Below, one piece after another: positions 1 through 8,842 of a stretch of DNA of 64,000 bases. The stretch is from an uncultured Pelagibacteraceae bacterium. GTDB taxonomy: Bacteria > Pseudomonadota > Alphaproteobacteria > Pelagibacterales > Pelagibacteraceae. The notes under the pieces are model-generated. The model was not told the DNA's origin, searched no databases, and saw nothing but the letters and a program-made list of their open reading frames with translations. Made by a program: the position numbers and the translations under genes. How positions within the stretch are numbered: the first letter of the stretch is position 1; each line of letters opens with the position of its first letter. The stretch spans positions 51,790-115,789 of the forward strand of contig CABYRT010000003.1 in the NCBI GenBank assembly GCA_902521355.1, in the 5' to 3' direction.

Positions 1-14
1 AAAATTTTCTTAAA

Positions 15-1172
15 TTAGTAATCTTTACTAATTATTTGGTCTATCATATTTACCATATCTTTTTTATATTTTTCATTTGTTGCAGATTTAGTCTCTAAGA
101 CAGAAAAAAACGCAGCAACAACTTTTGTTTTCAAATTTATTCCTAAAAATTGGCCCCCATACCCAGAGTGACCAATCCAGTTACCGCATTTCATTAATGA
201 ATTAACATAACAGACAAATTTATCTTTAGATAATTGAATGTATTTGGGTCCCTCACTATTAATAGTTTTACTCAAAAAAGTTTTAGAACCAATATTTTTT
301 CCATTTATACCTTTTCCAAACCTAGAAAATAGTAAACCCATTCTTAAAAAATCTCTTGTAATTAAACTTCCGCCTCCAGACATCCACGGTGTTCCAAATC
401 TATCTGTTCCTATATACAATCCTTCTTCAAATCCCGTTGCTTCAACTGTTTCCAACAGCCATTGTCTTAAACTTTTTTTACTTACTTTTTCTACAATTAG
501 TCCAATAACATCGGTATTAGCTGATTTATAATGCGCCAGATCGGTATAATTTTTTAAATCTCTGCTTTTTAAAGATTTAATTGAATTTAAATATTGTTCC
601 TGGCTTTGAATGTTTTTGCCTTTAATCGGCAGTCTCCATCCTCCCACAGGCTCATGTAAAAATGAAGACGAATAAGCTTTTGTATAATCTTCGCTATATA
701 GATTTACAATGTTCATGTCTAAAACGTCTTTTACTTTTGCATTTGCATAACCACTGCCAATTTTTGGCAAGTAAAATGAAATTTTCTTATTTAAGTTAAT
801 TAGTTTTCTGTCTATCAGCTCTCCCACAAATAAATGTATAAACATTTTTGTAATTGACATAATTGTTTGAGGCTGATTTTTAGAAAAGTCCTTTGCGTAC
901 TGCTCGAATAAAATATCCTGATCTTTACCAACTATTAAAGAGCAAAAAGCTTTATTTTTAGTTACCTTTTTTACAGAAGATAATTTACCAATTCTCTTAT
1001 TAATTTTTTTTTTTAATTTTAAAACAAAATCTGATCTAAGGTATATTCCATATCTATTAATTTTATATAAATTTCTAAAGCCCAACCTCCTTTTATTTGG
1101 GAGATTCCATTGAGCTTTATTATCTTTTCTTGTAACTAATTCTGGATTTTTTTCTGAAATAATTTTTTTCAA
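15..1172 (-). CDS. Serine hydrolase, beta-lactamase (class C)/esterase family
   Basis: ORF; TIMSITKMFIHLFVGELIDRKLI resembles the SxxK motif; GHSGYGGQFLGIN C-terminal motif. Confidence 0.75.
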   Translation of the reverse strand: MKKIISEKNPELVTRKDNKAQWNLPNKRRLGFRNLYKINRYGIYLRSDFVLKLKKKINKRIGKLSSVKKVTKNKAFCSLIVGKDQDILFEQYAKDFSKNQPQTIMSITKMFIHLFVGELIDRKLINLNKKISFYLPKIGSGYANAKVKDVLDMNIVNLYSEDYTKAYSSSFLHEPVGGWRLPIKGKNIQSQEQYLNSIKSLKSRDLKNYTDLAHYKSANTDVIGLIVEKVSKKSLRQWLLETVEATGFEEGLYIGTDRFGTPWMSGGGSLITRDFLRMGLLFSRFGKGINGKNIGSKTFLSKTINSEGPKYIQLSKDKFVCYVNSLMKCGNWIGHSGYGGQFLGINLKTKVVAAFFSVLETKSATNEKYKKDMVNMIDQIISKDY

Positions 1173-1183
1173 ATTAGTATTTT

Positions 1184-1639
1184 TTATCCAAACTTAAGAG
1201 ATTTATTTTTCTCGTACTTTTGATGATAGCCTTCTGCTTTACAATAGTTTTTTTCTTTGGAAATTTTTGTAGTAACTTTTCCATCTAATTTCTCATTCAT
1301 TTCTTTTAAAATTTTCTCTGCTGTATTTTTTTCATTATCATTATTATAAAATATCTCAGAGCGATATTGAATTCCTACATAAGTTCCTTGTCTATTCTTT
1401 TGAGTTGAGTCATGGAGTTTAAAAAATAATCTGACCATGTCTTCATAGCTTAAAATATTTTCATCATATTGAACTTTGACTACTTCTATGTGACCTGTAT
1501 CCCCACCACAAACTGCTTTGTAAGTAACATTAGGATCATCACCTCCGCAATAACCACATTCGGTAGATAATATTCCTTTTATACCATCGTATTTAGTTTC
1601 GTCCCAAAAACAACCAATACCACCAATAAAAGTTTTCAT
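1184..1639 (-). CDS. msrA: Peptide-methionine (S)-S-oxide reductase
   Basis: GIGCFWDE motif, GYCGG...GHIEVV...YRSEIFY and YHQKY C-terminus typical of MsrA. Confidence 0.9.
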   Translation of the reverse strand: MKTFIGGIGCFWDETKYDGIKGILSTECGYCGGDDPNVTYKAVCGGDTGHIEVVKVQYDENILSYEDMVRLFFKLHDSTQKNRQGTYVGIQYRSEIFYNNDNEKNTAEKILKEMNEKLDGKVTTKISKEKNYCKAEGYHQKYEKNKSLKFG

Positions 1640-1656
1640 AATTTTACAATATATTA

Positions 1657-2589
1657 TTACTTCAAAATTGAAATAGCTTTTATCTCTTCAACTCCTATAC
1701 CACAACAACCACCAACAATTTTTACACCTTTGCTAAACCATTTTTTTGCAACTTCCAAATAATCATTGGGTGAAAAATCATCCACAAACTTCCAATTTGG
1801 TTTTTCGTAATAGCCTTTGTTAGGGTATGCACCAATAACTCCATTATAATTTTTTAATGCAGTATCTAAAGCTGCACTCGTTGTTTTAATATCTGAGTGA
1901 GCAATTAAAATTGGCCCCTTATGTAATTTACTAAAATTTTTCAACGATACTTCTAAATCCTCGTAAATTTCAGTTTTATTCTTCACATCATCATAACCAA
2001 GTGTAATATTTTTTGTATTCTGATCTATTACACAGGAAATAGAAAGCCAAACAGGTAACTTTATATTTGAAGAACACTCAAGCATAGTCTCCACGATTTC
2101 TGCTTGAGATGTCATTGCTTCTAAAATTATTAAATCAACACCCTCATTTGATAAAATTTTAATATGTTCATTAAAACATGGCTTCATGTTCTTTGTTCCA
2201 AGTTTAAGAAAACTTCCATAACTCGAAACACTTCCCGCTAAACAGATGTTCTTTTTTGAATTATTAATTGCTTGTTTTGCAATTTGAACTGCTTGTCTAT
2301 TAAATAATTCAATTGAGTCTTCATATCCGTGTTTTCTAAGAGAAATTGGAGTTGTAGCATAAGTATTTGTTGTAATAACATCAGCACCTGCATCAATATA
2401 ATTTTCATGAACTTCTTTTAGAAATTCTGGGCTATCTACCGAACATTTTCCACACCAGAGGTTTTGATCCATTTTAGCTCCTTTTTTTTCAAGCTCAGCA
2501 CCTATACCTCCATCAAGCAAAATAATTTTTCCTTCATTAATTTTTTCTTGAATTAAATTGTAAGACATTAATTGTTTGTGAAAGCACAA
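1657..2589 (-). CDS. Homocysteine S-methyltransferase family protein (start may be the internal MSYNLI)
   Basis: LLDGGIGAELEKKGA start, GGCCGIG zinc-binding motif. Confidence 0.85.
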   Translation of the reverse strand: MCFHKQLMSYNLIQEKINEGKIILLDGGIGAELEKKGAKMDQNLWCGKCSVDSPEFLKEVHENYIDAGADVITTNTYATTPISLRKHGYEDSIELFNRQAVQIAKQAINNSKKNICLAGSVSSYGSFLKLGTKNMKPCFNEHIKILSNEGVDLIILEAMTSQAEIVETMLECSSNIKLPVWLSISCVIDQNTKNITLGYDDVKNKTEIYEDLEVSLKNFSKLHKGPILIAHSDIKTTSAALDTALKNYNGVIGAYPNKGYYEKPNWKFVDDFSPNDYLEVAKKWFSKGVKIVGGCCGIGVEEIKAISILK

Positions 2590-2948
2590 ATTTTATTATT
2601 ATCAAGATCTCGAATATAAGAATAGTAAACTCCAGAACCTTCTGGTCTTTCACCTCCAGCTCCTTCACTTTTTCCACCTGCCTTAAGTCCAATCTCATGA
2701 AACTTATCAACTATATCTCTAGATGATGTAATAAATGAAACTTGCGTTCCATTTCCATTAGTTGCCTCTTTCATATTGACAGGTTTGGTCACATAAAACT
2801 CTATAGTTCCATCGCCATTTTTTTCTGTGTAACCAGCGCAAACTTCATCTTTATAATTTCTTTCTAGATTTAAAACTTTTAAGACTTCATCATAAAAAAT
2901 TATTGCTTTTTCTAAGTTATTGGTTCCTACCATTACATAACCAAGCAT
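2568..2948 (-). CDS. VOC/glyoxalase family protein
   Basis: VGTNNLEKAIIFYDEVL and YYSYIRDLDNNKICAF motifs. Confidence 0.8.
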   Translation of the reverse strand: MLGYVMVGTNNLEKAIIFYDEVLKVLNLERNYKDEVCAGYTEKNGDGTIEFYVTKPVNMKEATNGNGTQVSFITSSRDIVDKFHEIGLKAGGKSEGAGGERPEGSGVYYSYIRDLDNNKICAFTNN

Positions 2949-2949
2949 T

Positions 2950-4383
2950 TTAATTTTTCCATTCAGTAATAGTTTTTACCTCTAGATATTCATGCAATCC
3001 CCAAGTTCCGCCTTCACGTCCATTTCCAGATTGTCTATAGCCACCAAAAGGAGTTCCAGAGTCCGCTGCTTTATGATTTACATACACAATTCCAGATCTT
3101 AATTTTTTTGAGACTCTTTTTGCCTTTTCTTTATCCTCTGTTTGTAAATAGTTTCCTAATCCATATTCTGTGTCATTTGTAATTTGTATAGCTTCCTCTT
3201 CATTTTCAAAAGGAATGATTGACAATACTGGTCCAAATATTTCCTCTTTAGCAATTCTCATATTATTATTAACATCAGTGAATACCGTCGGCTTAATAAA
3301 ATAACCTTTCTTTAAGTCTTCAGGTTTATCAGGACCACCTGCAACTAAAGTAGCACCTTCTTCAATTCCACTATTTATTAAACTCTGAATTTTATCAAAT
3401 TGGGTTTTTGAAATTACTGGACCTATATGATCGCCGGCTTTTGAAGCAAGATCAACTTTAATTTTATTAGCTTCGTCTGCGGCTTCTTCAACAGCTCTTT
3501 TATAAATTGATTTTTCAACAAGCATTCTAGTTGGAGCATCACAGGATTGACCTGAATTACTCATTACGTTTCTAATGCCATCTCTAACTGCATCAGGATA
3601 TGCATCAGCAAAAACAATATTTCCACCTTTGCCACCAAGTTCAAGACAAACTCTTTTTATAGTCTCAGCAGCATTCTTTGTAATTAATTTTCCAGCTCTA
3701 GTAGATCCTGTAAACGAGACCATATCAACATCAGGATGTCCTGAAAGGTCAGTTCCAACACCTGGCCCATCACCATTCACTAGATTAAACACTCCAGCTG
3801 GAAATCCAGCCTCATCTATCATCTCTGCAAATAACATTCCTGATAATGGTGCAATTTCAGATGGCTTAAGTACCATTGTACATCCAGTAGCAAAAGCTGG
3901 AATTACCTTTAAAGCAATTTGGTTTATGGGCCAATTCCAAGGTGTAATTAATCCACAAACTCCAATTGGCTCATATACAATATGATTAGTAGATCCTTTA
4001 TCAAAACCTGGTTCGAATTCAAAATTTTTTAATCTTTTTATAAAGTCTTCGATATGACCTGCTCCAGAAGATGTTTGATTAGCTGAACACCAATCTTTAG
4101 GACAACCTAGTTCAGTAGTAATAGCATCAGTCATATCATCCCATCTAGAATTATAAATTTTTAATAATTTTTCTAATAAATTTAACCTTTCTGCTTTTGA
4201 AGTTTCTTTCCAAGTCTCAAATGCAGATTTTGCAGCTTTAACTGCAGCATTTGTATCATCAGAACTTCCAAGACTAATAATTGCACAAACTTCTTCTGTT
4301 GATGGATTAATAACTTCACATTCGTTCTTGTTTACTGGCTCAACCCATTTGCCATTGATATAAAAATTTTTTTTATCGAGCAT
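2950..4383 (-). CDS. Aldehyde dehydrogenase family protein
   Basis: PWNWP, FTGSTRAG, LELGGKG, GQSCDAPTR (catalytic Cys), EEIFGPV motifs. Confidence 0.93.
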   Translation of the reverse strand: MLDKKNFYINGKWVEPVNKNECEVINPSTEEVCAIISLGSSDDTNAAVKAAKSAFETWKETSKAERLNLLEKLLKIYNSRWDDMTDAITTELGCPKDWCSANQTSSGAGHIEDFIKRLKNFEFEPGFDKGSTNHIVYEPIGVCGLITPWNWPINQIALKVIPAFATGCTMVLKPSEIAPLSGMLFAEMIDEAGFPAGVFNLVNGDGPGVGTDLSGHPDVDMVSFTGSTRAGKLITKNAAETIKRVCLELGGKGGNIVFADAYPDAVRDGIRNVMSNSGQSCDAPTRMLVEKSIYKRAVEEAADEANKIKVDLASKAGDHIGPVISKTQFDKIQSLINSGIEEGATLVAGGPDKPEDLKKGYFIKPTVFTDVNNNMRIAKEEIFGPVLSIIPFENEEEAIQITNDTEYGLGNYLQTEDKEKAKRVSKKLRSGIVYVNHKAADSGTPFGGYRQSGNGREGGTWGLHEYLEVKTITEWKN

Positions 4384-4500
4384 TTATATTTTTAAAATTA
4401 ATTTTTCTTATTATACGTTTATTTGCTCTTACCATTCAAGAAATTAGATGCAGTTTTTAAATTTTAATGATTAATCAATAACTGGTGGTATATTATATTT

Positions 4501-5241
4501 ATGAAATCACAAAAAATAGAACCAAAGTTTGAAAATAACCAAAATCCACGTATTGGTCTTATCGCTTTAGCAACTGATCTAGTGATTGAAAAAGATTTTA
4601 TAAGTGTAATTAAAGATAAAAAAATAGATTTTTTTGTAAATAGAATAGAATGTTACAACCCCTTAACCAAAGAGAATTTGATCAAAATGTCAGAGAATAT
4701 TACTCAAGTTACAAAAGATATCTTGCCAGAGCAAAAATTGGACTGTGTTGTATATGCTTGTACATCAGGAACTATAGCAGCAGGATACGATAATATTAAA
4801 AATAAAATACAAGCAGCAAAACCTGAGGCAAAACTTTCAACACCAAGTACAGCAGCTTTCAAAGCATTAAAAAAATTAAATATTAAAAAACTTTATATCT
4901 TCACACCTTATAGTAAAAAAGTTAATGATGATGTTGTTGATTATTTTAAATCATCTGGTTTTGAAATTACTTCAAATTCATACTTTGATATTCATTCTGA
5001 CATGGAGATTGGCAAAGTAGATCAAAATTATCTGTTTGATGTGCTAATAAATTTAGATGTAAGTGAGGCAGATGCTTTATTTGTATCTTGTACCGCTTTA
5101 CCCGTACTTCCTTTGATACAAAAATTAGAAGATAAACTAGGAATTCCAGTTCTTTCAAGCAACCAAGTTTTAATCTGGGAGTCTTTGGAAAACATTGGTG
5201 AAAATAAATCTGTAAAAGGATTTGGAAGACTGTTTGATTAA
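4501..5241 (+). CDS. Asp/Glu racemase / arylmalonate decarboxylase family, EutA-like
   Basis: Two-domain Cys motifs VVYACTSGT and LFVSCTALP; adjacent to an EutD/DoeA-like gene. Confidence 0.75.
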   Translation: MKSQKIEPKFENNQNPRIGLIALATDLVIEKDFISVIKDKKIDFFVNRIECYNPLTKENLIKMSENITQVTKDILPEQKLDCVVYACTSGTIAAGYDNIKNKIQAAKPEAKLSTPSTAAFKALKKLNIKKLYIFTPYSKKVNDDVVDYFKSSGFEITSNSYFDIHSDMEIGKVDQNYLFDVLINLDVSEADALFVSCTALPVLPLIQKLEDKLGIPVLSSNQVLIWESLENIGENKSVKGFGRLFD

Positions 5242-5244
5242 TTT

Positions 5245-6417
5245 ATGTCTTTTTCAAAAGATGAATACAAACAAAGATTATTAAAAGTTCAATCTCTGAT
5301 GAGAGAGAAAAAAATTGATTTAATTATTTCTCACGATACAAATAACATGAATTATCTTACAGGCTACGATGCTTGGTCTTTTTATTATGCACAATGTGTA
5401 TTAGTGCATGTTGATTCAAAAGAACCAATTTGCTTTGTCAGAGATCAAGATGCAGGTGGGGCGTACATAAAGACCTATTTAAACAAAGATAATATTATAG
5501 TTTATGATGAGAGTTACATTCATACTTGGCCAAAACATCCCTATGATTACTTGACCAAAGTAATTAAAGAAAAAAAATGGGATAAACTGTCTATTGGTGT
5601 TGAAATGGATGCTCATTATTTTACAGCTTTCTGTTATGAAAAGATTAAACAGGGATTACCTAATGCAAACATTATTGATTCTGATCGACTAGTTAATTGG
5701 GCTAGATTAATTAAATCTAATGCAGAGATAAATTATATGAAGTCTGCTGCTTTAATTTCTCAAAAAGGAATGCAAACTGCAATGGAAGTAATTAAACCAG
5801 GTACAAGACAATGCGATGCTGTTGGAGAAATTCAAAAGTCTTTATTTTATGGTACAGAAGAATTTGGAGGTGAATATTCTAGTATCGCAACGCTTCTTCC
5901 AACTGGAAAAGGCACATCTGCTTCACATTTAACAGCAACCCAAGATAAATTTGTTGAAGGTGAAGCAACTATAATTGAACTTTCTGGTGTTTATAAAAGA
6001 TATCACGCACCTATGGCTCGAACAATTTTATTAGGTAAACCTGATCAGTTAAAAATTGATACAATGAATAAAACTATAGAAGCTTTACAAGCTGGAATTA
6101 ATGCTACAAAACCCGGAAACACAGCAAATGATGTTGCCCAAGCCTTTTGGAAAATTTTAGATAAATATGGTATCGAGAAGAAATCAAGAACGGGTTACTC
6201 AATAGGCATAGGATATCCACCAGATTGGGGAGAGCATACTTTAAATATTTATAAAGGCGATATGACAGTACTTGAACCAAATGTTTGTTTTCATATGATT
6301 GCAGTAATGCAGTTTGGTGATTGGGGAGTAGAAGCTTCTGAAGCAATCCGAGTAACCGACAAAGGATGTGAATTATTCTGTAATTTTCCAAAAGAACTAC
6401 ATATAAAGAACTATTAG
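5245..6417 (+). CDS. M24 family metallopeptidase, ectoine hydrolase (EutD/DoeA)-like
   Basis: M24 fold sequence; GTEEFGGEYSS, SRTGYSIGIGYPPDWGEHTLN and CNFPKELHIKNY closely resemble DoeA as recalled. Confidence 0.75.
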   Translation: MSFSKDEYKQRLLKVQSLMREKKIDLIISHDTNNMNYLTGYDAWSFYYAQCVLVHVDSKEPICFVRDQDAGGAYIKTYLNKDNIIVYDESYIHTWPKHPYDYLTKVIKEKKWDKLSIGVEMDAHYFTAFCYEKIKQGLPNANIIDSDRLVNWARLIKSNAEINYMKSAALISQKGMQTAMEVIKPGTRQCDAVGEIQKSLFYGTEEFGGEYSSIATLLPTGKGTSASHLTATQDKFVEGEATIIELSGVYKRYHAPMARTILLGKPDQLKIDTMNKTIEALQAGINATKPGNTANDVAQAFWKILDKYGIEKKSRTGYSIGIGYPPDWGEHTLNIYKGDMTVLEPNVCFHMIAVMQFGDWGVEASEAIRVTDKGCELFCNFPKELHIKNY

Positions 6418-6455
6418 CTATTGATAATTAACTTCTTAAATGTTTTAAACACTGA

Positions 6456-7541
6456 ATGTCTAAAAATACAGAATTCGTTAAGTTCGATAAAGTTGATAAA
6501 AGTTACGATGGTAAAGTCTTAGTAGTAAAAGATTTAAATCTTAATATCTCTGAAGGAGAGTTCATTACTATGCTTGGTCCATCTGGTTCAGGTAAAACAA
6601 CCTGTTTAATGATGTTAGCTGGATTTGAAACTCCAACTAATGGCGAAATTTATTTAGACTCCAATCCTATTTCAAATATTCCACCACACAAGAGAGGAAT
6701 TGGAATGGTTTTTCAAAATTACGCATTGTTTCCTCATATGACAGTTTATGAAAATTTAGCTTTTCCATTGAGAGTAAGAAAAGTTCAAAAAGATGAGATT
6801 GATAAAAAAGTAGATAAAGCTTTATCAATGGTTTCTCTATCTGGATTTGAAAGTAGGATGCCCGCGCAATTGTCGGGGGGACAACAACAAAGAGTAGCTG
6901 TTGCAAGAGCTCTCGTATTTGATCCAGCAGTAGTTTTGATGGACGAGCCTCTTGGAGCTTTAGATAAAAACTTAAGAGAAAGTATGCAATACGAAATTAA
7001 ACATATTCATGAAAATATTGGTGTAACTGTAGTTTATGTTACACACGATCAAGGAGAAGCTTTAACAATGTCAAACAGAATTGCAGTGTTTAATGATGGT
7101 AAGGTTCAACAATTATCAAGTCCTGATAAATTATATGAAGAGCCAGTTAACTCGTTCGTTGCAGAGTTTATAGGTGAAAATAATACTTTTGGTGGAGAAG
7201 TAACAGACATTTCAAAAGATGTTTGTAAAGTTAAATTACAAAATGGTGAAATTTTAGCAAACCCAATTTCAGTAAAATCAAAAGGTGACAAAACAACAGT
7301 TTCAATAAGACCAGAAAGAGCATTAATAAATCCAAAAGATAAAATGGATAATAATCAAACTGGAAAAATTGAAGAAGTTATCTACCATGGTGATCATACT
7401 AGAGTAAGATTAGATCTTCTAGGTAATAAAGAATTTATTTTAAAAGTTCCAAACAGCTCAAATGAGCTAGATTTAAAATTGGGCAATGAGATTAAAGTAG
7501 GATGGAACAGTCAAGACGCAAGAGCTCTAGATCCTAAATAA
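6456..7541 (+). CDS. ABC transporter ATP-binding protein, spermidine/putrescine (PotA) type
   Basis: GPSGSGKTT Walker A, LSGGQQQRVAVARAL signature, DEPLGALDK, C-terminal TOBE-like region. Confidence 0.92.
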   Translation: MSKNTEFVKFDKVDKSYDGKVLVVKDLNLNISEGEFITMLGPSGSGKTTCLMMLAGFETPTNGEIYLDSNPISNIPPHKRGIGMVFQNYALFPHMTVYENLAFPLRVRKVQKDEIDKKVDKALSMVSLSGFESRMPAQLSGGQQQRVAVARALVFDPAVVLMDEPLGALDKNLRESMQYEIKHIHENIGVTVVYVTHDQGEALTMSNRIAVFNDGKVQQLSSPDKLYEEPVNSFVAEFIGENNTFGGEVTDISKDVCKVKLQNGEILANPISVKSKGDKTTVSIRPERALINPKDKMDNNQTGKIEEVIYHGDHTRVRLDLLGNKEFILKVPNSSNELDLKLGNEIKVGWNSQDARALDPK

Positions 7542-7581
7542 TTTCTCAAATATCCCAGTATTCCTATAACAAAATGGCCTG

Positions 7582-7634
7582 TTGACTCTGAATTTCGTTT
7601 TTGTTGTACTTCGCTTATATAAATTAATTTATAT
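7582..7634 (+). promoter_or_regulatory. Candidate sigma70-type promoter TTGACT-N17-TGTACT followed by 18-bp perfect palindrome ATATAAATTAATTTATAT (7617-7634)
   Basis: Read directly; upstream of the SBP gene with SD GGAGG at 7648. Confidence 0.5.
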
Positions 7635-7656
7635 TAAACGTTTAAACGGAGGATAA

Positions 7657-8775
7657 ATGAAAAAATTAAGTAAATTATTACTTGCTCTTTCTTTTGCTCT
7701 TTCAATAACTTCATCTGCATTTGCGGTTACAGTAGCATCTTGGGGTGGAGCTTATACAGAGTCTCAAAAGCTAGGGTATGGTGATCCAACTGCAAAAGCT
7801 CTTGGTGTTGATATCAACTGGGTAGACTATTCAGGTGGATTATCTGAGATCAAAGCTCAAAAAGAAGCAGGTGCAATTACTTGGGATATTATCGATGTAT
7901 TCGCATTTGATACTATCAACGGATGCGACGAAGGAATTTTCGTTGAATTCGATTTTGACAAAGACTTCCCTGCAGCTCCAGATGGAACTCCTGCAAGTGA
8001 AGATTTCTTTGCTCCAATGCCGAGTAAATGTGCTGTAGGAAACATTTTATATTCATGGAATTACGCATACGATAATAGAGCGTTCGATGGAAAAGCACCT
8101 TCAACTATTAAGGACTTTTTCAACACTAAAAAATTTCCAGGAAAAAGAGCAATTTATAAATCTGCTCTTACAAACCTAGAAATCGCTTTAGCAGGTGACG
8201 GTGTTTACATGGGTAAAGGTGGATCTGAGATCTACAAATTACTAGAAACTGAAGCTGGTGTTAACAGAGCAATGAATAAAATCAAAGAGCTTTGCACAGA
8301 TCCAAATGGTGGATGCGTGTTCTGGTCAGCTGGTGCTCAACCACCAGAATTATTAGTTGCTGGTGAAGTTGTAATGGCAACTGGTTGGAATGGAAGATTT
8401 TTCAATGCTGAAATCGGTGAAGGTGCTCCAATTACGCAAGTATGGGATGGACAAGGTCTTGACTATGAATACTTCGCACTTGTTAAAGGTGGACCAGATG
8501 AAGCAAATGCTAAAAAAGCTTTAGCAATGATGACTAACACTGAAATGTTAGCTGGAAGTGCTAAATATATTGCATATGCTCCATACAGATTATCATCTTT
8601 AGAAATTATCAAAGCAAATGAGCCTTGGTACAAAGATGGTAAAACTGAAATGATGCCACAAATGCCAACTGCTCCTGCAAACACTAAAAAATACTTTTTA
8701 GTTGATCCATTTTTCTGGGCTGATAACGGTACAGAACTTGGTGAGAAGTGGGAAGCTATGAAAGCTGGTCTATAA
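7657..8775 (+). CDS. ABC transporter substrate-binding protein, PotD/PotF type
   Basis: Signal peptide MKKLSKLLLALSFALSITSSAFA; family-1 SBP sequence SWGGAYTESQ... Confidence 0.9.
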   Translation: MKKLSKLLLALSFALSITSSAFAVTVASWGGAYTESQKLGYGDPTAKALGVDINWVDYSGGLSEIKAQKEAGAITWDIIDVFAFDTINGCDEGIFVEFDFDKDFPAAPDGTPASEDFFAPMPSKCAVGNILYSWNYAYDNRAFDGKAPSTIKDFFNTKKFPGKRAIYKSALTNLEIALAGDGVYMGKGGSEIYKLLETEAGVNRAMNKIKELCTDPNGGCVFWSAGAQPPELLVAGEVVMATGWNGRFFNAEIGEGAPITQVWDGQGLDYEYFALVKGGPDEANAKKALAMMTNTEMLAGSAKYIAYAPYRLSSLEIIKANEPWYKDGKTEMMPQMPTAPANTKKYFLVDPFFWADNGTELGEKWEAMKAGL

Positions 8776-8810
8776 AATAGTATAAAAGACTAGAATAATA
8801 TAATATATAT

Positions 8811-8842
8811 AGGGCGACTTTTTTAAGTCGCCCTTTTTATTT
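8811..8842 (+). terminator. Terminator-like hairpin, 10-bp perfect stem AGGGCGACTT-TTTT-AAGTCGCCCT then TTTTATTT
   Basis: Read directly; lies between SBP and permease, U-tract runs into ATG at 8843. Confidence 0.85.

Noticed and set aside
238-531. Plus-strand ORF of 97 aa in the ORF track
   Set aside because: Antisense to the serine hydrolase gene; composition looks like a shadow frame, no start signal or domain.
2590-2960. SAM-type riboswitch upstream of the homocysteine S-methyltransferase gene
   Set aside because: The gene overlaps the upstream VOC gene by 22 nt, leaving no leader; nothing resembling SAM-V was seen.
3575-3985. Plus-strand ORF of 136 aa
   Set aside because: Fully antisense to the ALDH gene; low-complexity Pro/Ser/Ala shadow translation.
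6104-8104. Minus-strand ORFs inside the M24/potA/potD genes (6104, 6667, 7106, 7857, 7916)
   Set aside because: All lie antisense within strongly supported coding genes; Leu/His-rich shadow frames.
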